A stretch of DNA of 64,000 nucleotides from Pseudomonas viridiflava (GTDB taxonomy: Bacteria > Pseudomonadota > Gammaproteobacteria > Pseudomonadales > Pseudomonadaceae). A program made the position numbers and the translations under genes. The notes below the pieces were generated by a model. The model saw only the letters and a program-made list of their open reading frames with translations. It was not told the DNA's origin and searched no databases. This document shows, piece by piece, positions 26,519 through 33,084 of this stretch (its first letter is position 1; each line of letters opens with the position of its first letter). Location of the stretch: the NCBI RefSeq assembly GCF_900580865.1, contig NZ_UTBZ01000070.1:78605-142604 (forward strand), given 5' to 3'.

Positions 26519-26936
26519 CAGGCCAAGCCGGCCGACAAAGACTTCATCCTCACGGATGGCATCGGACTATCGCTGAACTCGGCGCGCAAGGGCCGGGCAT
26601 GAAGAGGTGCGCAAGGTGCATCAGTTGACCGGCTGCTACAAGCTGCTGATCGGCGGCCGGAACGAGCCAACCAAGCCTATCAGCGGCAACACGGTCAACA
26701 ATGCATTGAGGCGCATGGGGTATGAAGACCAACTGACCGGGCACGGGATCCGTGCCACGATTTCAACGGCCTTGAACGAGATGGGTTACAACGAGGATTA
26801 GATCGAGGCGCAGCTCTCGCATGCGAGTTCAAGCAAGGTCAGGAAGATCTACAACCACACGGAGTAAGTGGAGCAGCGGCGGCGAATGGTGCAGGACTGG
26901 GCTGATTACTTGGATGCGTTGGAGGCCAAAGCCTGA
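26519..26936 (+). pseudogene. Remnant of a P4-type tyrosine integrase
   Basis: A short N-terminal piece (AKPADKDFILTDGIGLSL, about 26525-26578) matches the start of P4-like integrases. The middle is deleted, and another frame then carries the C-terminal catalytic part: PTKPISGNTVNNALRRMGY, GHGIRATISTALNEMGYN (with the HxxR-type GHGIR box), then IEAQLSHASSSKVRKIYNHTE and RRRMVQDWADYLDALEAKA. A frame change at about 26580-26600 and in-frame stops TAG (26799-26801) and TAA (26865-26867) break it. The catalytic Tyr (KIYNHTE) is still legible. It cannot make an active recombinase. Confidence 0.85.
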
Positions 26937-27575
26937 TCCTTTGCGCCACGGGCTGCGGCGACGCACTGAATCCGCTGACTCGGCAGGAAAAGCCCAGATT
27001 ACATGATCGAAGCCATTGCCAAGGTAAGCCAGGCCGCATCGCCGATCGGCATCATCTCCCACATCAGCCGGAGTATCACCGGCAGCGATTACTACCTTGA
27101 CCTGCAGTTACACATGGATCTGCGCCTAATTGCTTCGTTGTCGAACGGCAACCTATTCTTTGGCAGACCGCTTGCCGCCCTTCCTGCCTGGCTTGCCACG
27201 TTCGGCACTGCAAGTCCGGCAGCAAGGTGCTGACCCTCACGCATGGCGCCACAGAGCAGAACCCATTGGTCTGTCATTCCGGCGATGGCGTAACTCTCCA
27301 GGGGCAGCCAGTGGCGTGCTATATAACTCAGCCTAGCAAGGCCACTATGCTGATGGGTTTTGGCACCGGCACCCAACCCCACAAATGCGGCAATGGTCGT
27401 GGGCATCGACAGGAAGCTAGTGTCACATGGTGCCCTGGGTCTGCTGCCTGGGTTCGCCTTTGAGTTCGGTGGGACCATTGCACCAGTCAACTGACGATTG
27501 GCGGTGCTGGCGTTTTACAGTCAGCACCGCCATGGCTACAATTGCCGACCTTTGCAATGTATGGAACGGCGAGAG
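26937..27575. other. Unrecognised, probably decayed island DNA
   Basis: I see no recognisable gene. A plus-strand frame 27003-27233 (76 codons, MIEAIAKVSQAASPIG), a second plus-strand frame ending at 27494 (NAAMVVGIDRKLVSHGALGLLPGFAFEFGG) and a minus-strand frame 27092-27490 (132 codons) are open but resemble nothing I know. The plus-strand pieces share one frame interrupted by stops, which suggests one degraded gene rather than several short ones. The last 80 bases lead into the oxygenase-like gene. Confidence 0.45.
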
Positions 27576-28391
27576 ATGGACAATCTAGTTAAACAGCATG
27601 CCTACAAGGCTATTCAAGATGCCAAGCTTGTATTGAAGCCGTTTCCGTACATTTACGTCAGCAAGGTTTTGCCGGATAACTTTTATTCTGAGCTGCTGGC
27701 AAAACTTCCGCCTGACGATGATTACGATATTTATCCCGCACCCTACGAGCAGCGGCATTACATCCAGCTTTCCCCAAGCAGAACTGCAAAGCTGAGCGAA
27801 GCTGTTTCGTTGTTTTGGAAAGAGTTCGAAGCGTGGATTCATTCCCAAGAATTTCTTGAGGTTCTCGTTAATAAGTTCGGAAAGCGCCTACAGGTAAACT
27901 ATAAGTACCGGGAAAGAGACCTGATTAAGAACTCTGTGTCCGATGAGTGCGTGCGCGTTAGCCCTCGATCACTACTTGTTCGGGATTATCAAAACTTTGC
28001 TCTTGGCCCACACACAGACAGTGAAAGTAAGTTTATTGTCGGTGCCTTCTATTTTCCAAGAGATGAGTCATTGCGAAACTTTGGCACAAGCATTTACACG
28101 CCGAAGAATCCGGCGCTTACGTCCTGGCCTTCGCCTCATATGAAGCACGAAGACTTCGACCTAGTGAAGACGTTCGAGAACCGTCCGAACTCGATGCTTG
28201 TATTTATGAAGACTGATCACTCCTGGCACGGCGTTGAGCGCAAGCAGCACTCTAATGTTGGGCGTGACGTGCTGTTCTGGATTCCACAGATCGGCGCGGC
28301 CGCCGGCGCCGAGATACCTCTGTCACTGCCGAAAAAGCGGTTTACCAAGCCATCCTTCCTAGACCGTCTAACCATTAAAATCGGTATTTGA
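27576..28391 (+). CDS. 2OG-Fe(II) oxygenase-like protein, island cargo
   Basis: From the ATG at 27576 the protein is 271 residues (ATG at 27561 is an alternative; neither has a strong ribosome-binding site). A double-stranded beta-helix dioxygenase is suggested by the spacing of the metal triad: His146 and Asp148 in LGPHTDSESKF, distal His218 in HSWHGVER (His215 is nearby), and an Arg shortly after (NVGRDVLFWI) that could bind 2-oxoglutarate. Residues 30-60 (FPYIYVSKVLPDNFYSELLAKLP) resemble the opening helix of prolyl-hydroxylase-like proteins. Related proteins occur in surface polysaccharide clusters. The substrate is unknown; the acyltransferase 97 bp downstream suggests a surface glycan or lipid. 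Confidence 0.7.
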   Translation: MDNLVKQHAYKAIQDAKLVLKPFPYIYVSKVLPDNFYSELLAKLPPDDDYDIYPAPYEQRHYIQLSPSRTAKLSEAVSLFWKEFEAWIHSQEFLEVLVNKFGKRLQVNYKYRERDLIKNSVSDECVRVSPRSLLVRDYQNFALGPHTDSESKFIVGAFYFPRDESLRNFGTSIYTPKNPALTSWPSPHMKHEDFDLVKTFENRPNSMLVFMKTDHSWHGVERKQHSNVGRDVLFWIPQIGAAAGAEIPLSLPKKRFTKPSFLDRLTIKIGI

Positions 28392-28488
28392 TAATTCTGC
28401 ACTCTGAGAGTGCGGCATCAGCATCATCTAAGGTCGATGATTTAATTGAATTTTATTGTTGTGAGCGACCAGCTTGAGTAACTCGAAA
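28392..28488 (+). other. AT-rich spacer between the two island cargo genes
   Basis: This spacer is strikingly A+T-rich (GATTTAATTGAATTTTATTG at 28438-28457) compared with the surrounding genome, as is common for transferred surface-modification genes and for silencer targets. A promoter could lie here, but I cannot assign clear -35 and -10 boxes. Confidence 0.35.
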
Positions 28489-30534
28489 ATGCAGTATCGG
28501 CGTGAGATTGATGGCTTAAGAGCTTTGGCCGTGCTCCCGGTTATATTTTTTCATGCAGGCTTTGAGATATTCCGTGGTGGTTTCGTAGGGGTTGATGTCT
28601 TTTTTGTAATAAGTGGGTATTTGATTACGTCACTTATCTATCAAGAGTTGCAGGGAGGAAAGTTTTCATTCGCGAATTTTTACGAGCGCAGGGCACGAAG
28701 GATTCTCCCTGCGTTGTATTTTGTACTCGCGGTCACTGTGCCGTTTGCTTGGCTGTGGCTCCAGCCAAACGATCTGAAAGATTACTTCGAGAGCTTGGCG
28801 ACTGTATCCGTGTTCTCCTCGAATATCTTGTTCTGGATGGAAAGCGGATATTTCGACTCTGCCGCAGAGCTGAAACCTTTGCTCCACACTTGGAGCCTTG
28901 CAGTTGAAGAGCAGTACTACTTAATTATCCCTGTCCTGATGTACGTTTTGTGGCGAAACAAGAAGTCATTCGCCACGACGTTTGCTGTCATCTTTGTGAT
29001 CAGTTTGTTGGCCGCTGAGTGGGCGTCTAGCAATCAACCGTCTGCTGGATTCTTCCTACTACCGTTCCGTGCCTGGGAGCTTTTGATCGGTGCGTTCTGT
29101 GCCTTGTATCTCAGCAGCAACAGATCCAAGGCATTCAGTACAAATCTGCTGCAAGGCGGTAGCGCTGCTGGATTGCTCCTGATACTGCTGTCCATATTCA
29201 GCTTTAGCAAAAGCACGCCGTTCCCCGGCTTGTACGCTCTGATCCCGACCCTCGGCTCAGCCCTGATAATCCTATTCGCCAAGCCACCCACAATTGTCGG
29301 GAAAGTGCTTTCCTCGAGATACCTCGTTGGTATCGGCTTGATCAGTTACAGCGCCTATCTATGGCATCAACCTATCTTCGCTCTGGCCAGGCACAGAAGC
29401 CTGGGAGAGCCGACCGCACAGCTGTTTGCTGTCCTGTCCCTGCTTTCAATCGTTCTCGCTTATTTCAGCTGGCGCGCTGTCGAAAGGCCTTTCAGACAGA
29501 AGGGCTTTATTTCAAAGTCGAATATCTATGCCTTCTCTCTCGTCGGATTGGTGGCCTTTTTATCCGTTGGTTTTTTCAGCCCGTCGCAAATCAACAACGA
29601 AGCTAGGACGGAATTGGCTTGGCTTGATGGCTCGGGAATCCCTTCAAAACCGAGGGGCGTAACCCTGGATGGGGTGGACTGTTCCGGGCGCGATCCTGCA
29701 AAAGCCTGTCAATTAACCAATGGCGATTACGACGACACGTTGGTTGTTATTGGTGACTCACATGCGCGAGGGTTGACGCAATCCGTTGAACTGGCGTTGA
29801 AAGATTATCGCGTGAAGTTGATTGATCTAAGTTCGAGCGGTTGCCCATTCTTGCCGGGGCTTAACGTTTATAACAATGAAGTCATATTCAACAACTGTGA
29901 CGCCGAGTTTCAACGCAAGCGGCTTTCATATCTGAAGAGTCTGCAACCCTCTACAGTGATCTTGTTGTCTCGTCTTCCCATGTACATCAATGGAGAGGGC
30001 TTCAACAACCAGGTAGGCGGCAAGGAGAAACCTGTTTCCTTCTATGCGTCGACCTCTCCCAATCCCAGCGTCGAGCAGGGCGCCATAGCTGAGCGGTCTG
30101 TAAAAATCCGAACCGCTTTCTTCGAGTCTGTAGAGAGCATGCGGGCGATGGGCCACAAGGTTGTTATCGTTGGCCCGGTACCGCCAACCGGTTGGGATCC
30201 GATGGCACGACTTTATCGAATTGACAGGCTGGGTGTGGCGTCAAGCCACGAAGATCGTGCCGAGCTGATGAAGGTTCCCTATAGCACCATCCACGAATGG
30301 GATAAGTTGGCTGTCGGCATCGTTGACGATATCGTTGAAAAATACCCGGATGTCACTTACGTGAACCCAGATGAATTGTTTTGTGCCGACGGCTATTGCG
30401 CCAGCATCACGCAGGATTCGATTCTGTATGCAGACGCAAGCCATCTGTCGCTGGCCGGTAACAAAATCCTCTTCGCGGAAATCATGAAAAAATATCGCGA
30501 GAAAAGTAAGCTGCTCACCGAAGCTCGCAATTAA
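28489..30534 (+). CDS. OafA/YrhL-type membrane O-acyltransferase with SGNH domain
   Basis: This 681-residue protein has an N-terminal acyltransferase-3 domain (about residues 1-350) beginning YRREIDGLRALAVLPVIFFHAGF, with the R/H-type signature and about ten hydrophobic spans, including FVGVDVFFVISGYLITSLI and the conserved FYERRARRILPALY. A C-terminal SGNH hydrolase-like domain carries GDSH (Ser424) and the DxxH motif DASHLS (Asp649, His652). Such proteins transfer acetyl or similar groups to O-antigen, peptidoglycan or exopolysaccharide, the SGNH part acting in the periplasm. A TTG at 28474 is an in-frame alternative start. It lies inside the tRNA-Thr island and is intact, so it is probably the selected cargo. 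Confidence 0.92.
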   Translation: MQYRREIDGLRALAVLPVIFFHAGFEIFRGGFVGVDVFFVISGYLITSLIYQELQGGKFSFANFYERRARRILPALYFVLAVTVPFAWLWLQPNDLKDYFESLATVSVFSSNILFWMESGYFDSAAELKPLLHTWSLAVEEQYYLIIPVLMYVLWRNKKSFATTFAVIFVISLLAAEWASSNQPSAGFFLLPFRAWELLIGAFCALYLSSNRSKAFSTNLLQGGSAAGLLLILLSIFSFSKSTPFPGLYALIPTLGSALIILFAKPPTIVGKVLSSRYLVGIGLISYSAYLWHQPIFALARHRSLGEPTAQLFAVLSLLSIVLAYFSWRAVERPFRQKGFISKSNIYAFSLVGLVAFLSVGFFSPSQINNEARTELAWLDGSGIPSKPRGVTLDGVDCSGRDPAKACQLTNGDYDDTLVVIGDSHARGLTQSVELALKDYRVKLIDLSSSGCPFLPGLNVYNNEVIFNNCDAEFQRKRLSYLKSLQPSTVILLSRLPMYINGEGFNNQVGGKEKPVSFYASTSPNPSVEQGAIAERSVKIRTAFFESVESMRAMGHKVVIVGPVPPTGWDPMARLYRIDRLGVASSHEDRAELMKVPYSTIHEWDKLAVGIVDDIVEKYPDVTYVNPDELFCADGYCASITQDSILYADASHLSLAGNKILFAEIMKKYREKSKLLTEARN

Positions 30535-30695
30535 TCTTTTGGTCTTGCCTCCCCGGGTATCGACGTTTGCCTGGGGAGTCAGGTCGCTCCGTGGCCATTG
30601 GCGCCCCAGCATCGAGAAATCAGTACATCCGTTAGTACACTGGCTAAGCGTTGATGGGCATCTGGTCTAGTAATTACTGGCACAAACCTAAGTAA
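30535..30695. other. Right-end island spacer with AGTACA repeats
   Basis: After the acyltransferase stop there is a CCCCGG/CCTGGGG-type hairpin (about 30550-30580). CAGTACAT (30621-30628) and TTAGTACA (30632-30639) then match the short repeats near the left end. No gene is visible. Confidence 0.45.
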
Positions 30696-30719
30696 TTCGA
30701 TTCCTGTCTCGGGCACCAC
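30696..30719. repeat. attR: duplicate of the tRNA-Thr 3' end
   Basis: Twenty-four bases identical to 26319-26342. Upstream sequence does not continue into a tRNA, so only the 3' end is present. The stop codon of the next chromosomal gene (minus strand) begins just 5 bp beyond, so this is the right boundary. Confidence 0.85.
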
Positions 30720-30724
30720 CTCTC

Positions 30725-31219
30725 TTATTTCACCTTGCGGCTCAGATCCTCGACGGTACGTTTGAGCTGATCCATCGCCCGATCCTGATCGTTGATTTTC
30801 TGCTTCAGATTCGAAATCTCGCTGCTGTTCGAATTGGAACTGGAGCCACTGTTGCGCTTGAGGTCTTCGACCTGACGACCTAGCGTGTCCAGTTCACGGT
30901 CCTGGTCTTTGACCTTGTTTTTCAGATCATCGATTTCCTTGCCGCTGGAGCTTGAACTCGAACCGCTGTTGCGTTTGAGTTCTTCGATCTGGCGCGATTG
31001 CTCGCTGATGGTATCGCGCATTTTTCTCAGGTCATCGATGCTGACATCGCTTCTGATCACCACGTCTTTGCCGTAGTCGTTGTGAATCAGCGAAACCTTG
31101 TCGCCGTAGGAAGCGCTGCTGTTACTCAATTCAACAGCCATTGCACTGGCCGGCAGAACCAAAGCGGCGAACAGAGCGGTGGCAGACACAACAGAAGAGA
31201 TTTTCGAGAAGCTGCGCAT
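30725..31219 (-). CDS. Periplasmic coiled-coil protein with tandem 39-residue repeats
   Basis: This 164-residue protein has a clear signal peptide (MRSFSKISSVVSATALFAALVLPASAMA, cleavage likely before VELS). A short head domain follows, then two near-identical units starting ELKRNSGSSS and DLKRNSGSSS, each joining a Ser-rich hinge to a heptad helix (KEIDDLKNKVKDQDRELDTL; SEISNLKQKINDQDRAMDQL), with a partial third (DLSRKVK). The start at 31219 has AAGGA upstream; an earlier in-frame ATG at 31267 is less likely. I do not recognise the family. It probably forms a periplasmic coiled-coil rod. Its stop lies 5 bp from the island end. Confidence 0.8.
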   Translation of the reverse strand: MRSFSKISSVVSATALFAALVLPASAMAVELSNSSASYGDKVSLIHNDYGKDVVIRSDVSIDDLRKMRDTISEQSRQIEELKRNSGSSSSSSGKEIDDLKNKVKDQDRELDTLGRQVEDLKRNSGSSSNSNSSEISNLKQKINDQDRAMDQLKRTVEDLSRKVK

Positions 31220-31495
31220 CACTGGGTATCCTTGTGAACAGCGAAGAGGTGTGCCGAAGTGGCACATCGCTATGACTCGAAATCAGCATTTATGTTCCGC
31301 AGGTCAGCTTTTTGTGGGAGAGATGTAAAGACCCGTGTAATTCGTCATGCAAACGTCCTATATTCGGTGCCTGCATGAGCATCGCCCAGCAGTTTTCAGA
31401 TGATCCCGAATGGTTCCGAAGGCCGGACAATCCGCGTCAGAGAGATCCTTGATGATCCAGATCCATCCTCCATTCCTAAGATCAGCGAGAACGCC
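31220..31495. other. Spacer between divergent genes
   Basis: The spacer separates the divergent coiled-coil and DUF6388-like genes. Only the AAGGA ribosome-binding site for the minus-strand gene is clear. I see no confident promoter. Confidence 0.3.
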
Positions 31496-31795
31496 ATGAC
31501 CGAATTAACTCAAGAGCAACGTCACGAACAAGCGCTGGAAAAGTACATTCTGGACGTTCCGGACCTCAAAGAAGAGATCAAGGACCTGAGTCCCGATGAT
31601 CAAAAAGATCAGATCCAGTGGGCCTTCGAAGACGAAGCCGAAGCCCAGGGCCTTCAGCCGTGGGAACTGACGCTCAAGTACACGAGCACGCCGGAAGAGT
31701 TCGAGGCGCAGCGCCTCGTGCTGCACAAAGAGGCGGCCGAAGTGCTGGGTGTCGAGTGGGACGAGTACTGCGAGATGAATAATCTGGTGGTCTGA
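31496..31795 (+). CDS. Small acidic protein, DUF6388-like
   Basis: A 99-residue, mostly charged protein (TELTQEQRHEQALEKYIL to WDEYCEMNNLVV), with no membrane segment or signal peptide. It resembles the small Pseudomonas family I recall as DUF6388; function unknown. I take the ATG at 31496, which matches the conserved N-terminus; an in-frame ATG at 31400 would add 32 residues of poor quality. It is convergent with nadC across a bidirectional terminator. Confidence 0.75.
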   Translation: MTELTQEQRHEQALEKYILDVPDLKEEIKDLSPDDQKDQIQWAFEDEAEAQGLQPWELTLKYTSTPEEFEAQRLVLHKEAAEVLGVEWDEYCEMNNLVV

Positions 31796-31798
31796 AAC

Positions 31799-31832
31799 AA
31801 AAACGCCAGCCTTAACCGGGCTGGCGTTTTTT
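31799..31832. terminator. Bidirectional terminator between the DUF6388-like gene and nadC
   Basis: AACGCCAGCC (31802-31811), loop TTAACCG, GGCTGGCGTT (31819-31828), with A-rich left and T-rich right flanks, so it can serve both converging genes. Confidence 0.9.
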
Positions 31833-31846
31833 ATTGCGCGCAGTCT

Positions 31847-32695
31847 TCAGAGACTGAGGCGCATCGACAGATCCACGGCTTTGACATCCTTGGTCATCGC
31901 CCCGATCGAGATGTAGTCCACCCCGGTTTCGGCAATCGGCAGCAATGTATTTTCGTTGATGCCGCCGCTGGCTTCCAGCTTCGCCTTGCCGCCGTTCAGG
32001 CGCACGGCTTCGCGCATGTCGTCCAGGCTCAGTTCGTCGAGCATGATGATGTCGGCGCCGGCAGCCAGTGCTTCTTTCAGTTCATCCAGACTTTCCACTT
32101 CGACTTCCACCGGTTTGCCCGGCGCAATCTTGTGCGCGGCGGCAATCGCCTGTGGAATGCCACCGCTGGCGGCGATGTGGTTTTCCTTGATCAGGAACGC
32201 GTCGTACAGACCGATGCGATGGTTGTGGCAACCACCGCAGGTCACCGCGTATTTCTGCGCCAGCCGCAGGCCCGGCAGGGTTTTGCGGGTGTCGAGCAGT
32301 TTGACCTGAGTGGTGCCGACGAAATCGGCCAGGTACTGCGCGCGCGTCGCTACGCCGGAGAGCAATTGCAGGAAATTCAGCGCACTGCGCTCACCGGTCA
32401 GCAGCGAGCGGGCCGGGCCTTCCAGATGAAACAGCGGCTGATTGGGCTTGACCCGTTCACCATCGACCACTTGCCAGTGCACTGCTACGCGCGGATCGAG
32501 CTGACGAAACACGGCATCGACCCAAGCCGTACCGCAGATGACGGCGGCGTCGCGCGTGATGATGGTGGCTTTGGCCAGGCGTTCGGCCGGGATCAGTTGT
32601 GCGGTGATGTCGCCGCTGCCGATGTCTTCGAGCAACGCACGGCGCACGTTGGCTTCGATTTCGGCGGTCAAATCGGCGAGACGTAGATTCGGCAT
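31847..32695 (-). CDS. nadC: Nicotinate-nucleotide pyrophosphorylase (quinolinate phosphoribosyltransferase)
   Basis: NadC makes nicotinate mononucleotide from quinolinate and PRPP in de novo NAD synthesis. The 282-residue protein starts [36 protein letters not shown], and carries [17 protein letters not shown] (PRPP/substrate loop), [18 protein letters not shown] and the C-terminal [13 protein letters not shown] longer upstream frame (to 32821) is rejected because MPNLR is the family start. The REPIN-containing gap lies upstream. Confidence 0.97.
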   Translation of the reverse strand: MPNLRLADLTAEIEANVRRALLEDIGSGDITAQLIPAERLAKATIITRDAAVICGTAWVDAVFRQLDPRVAVHWQVVDGERVKPNQPLFHLEGPARSLLTGERSALNFLQLLSGVATRAQYLADFVGTTQVKLLDTRKTLPGLRLAQKYAVTCGGCHNHRIGLYDAFLIKENHIAASGGIPQAIAAAHKIAPGKPVEVEVESLDELKEALAAGADIIMLDELSLDDMREAVRLNGGKAKLEASGGINENTLLPIAETGVDYISIGAMTKDVKAVDLSMRLSL

Positions 32696-32942
32696 AACGG
32701 GCTCCACAAACAAAGTGGTTCGATTATAGGGGCATGGCGCGAGCCAACCCAAGGCGAGAACACGCGTGCTTGCCTGCATCCGGTCGATTTTCTTTGAGCA
32801 AACCCGGCCAGTCGTGGTCACTGAAAGGGGCGGTATAGGGGAAACCCTGACGGCTATGGCGCCGGGTGCAAGTTATGAAAGATAATTCGCCTTGCATTTG
32901 ACGTCATAGCTTTGACGTGCGGTGCGGCCAGAGTTGTTGAGA

Positions 32943-33035
32943 CCTGTGGGAGCGAGCTTGCTCGCGAAAGCGCAGTGTCAGTCACCAACGATGTCACTGA
33001 GAGATCGCCTTCGCGAGCAAGCTCGCTCCCACAGG
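32943..33035. repeat. REPIN-like inverted pair, GGGAGCGAGC class (copy 1)
   Basis: Two perfect 26-bp arms (32943-32968 and 33010-33035) of the Pseudomonas REP type, containing GTGGGAGCGAGC and TTGCTCGCGAA, in opposite orientation around a 41-bp centre. Similar pairs occur at 46752 and 51333. It occupies most of the useful space in the 389-bp nadC-DUF1631 gap (32696-33084); otherwise I see only possible promoters. Confidence 0.9.
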
Positions 33036-33084
33036 AGGCGCATGTTGCAAGTGACCGAACGAATCACCGTTTCAGGAGGCTTGG

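Larger units (their letters stand above)
26319..30719. mobile_element. tRNA-Thr-linked genomic island (about 4.4 kb), integrase decayed
   Basis: The element is bounded by 24-bp direct repeats of the tRNA-Thr 3' end. Inside, in order, are a broken P4-type integrase (26519-26936), unrecognised and apparently decayed DNA (26937-27494), a 2OG-oxygenase-like gene (27576-28391) and an acyltransferase gene (28489-30534). The cargo is visibly richer in A and T than the flanking core genes, most clearly at 28390-28640. The inner edges carry AGTACA-type short repeats near both ends. The boundaries and order fit a small phage-satellite or integrative island remnant. Confidence 0.82.

Noticed and set aside
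30725..31219. Lpp-like or phage-tail-fibre protein
   Set aside because: No lipobox cysteine and no tail motifs; only a signal peptide and coiled coil are visible.
32943..33035. CRISPR-like repeat
   Set aside because: Only two inverted arms, no direct repeat series or spacers; it is a REP pair.
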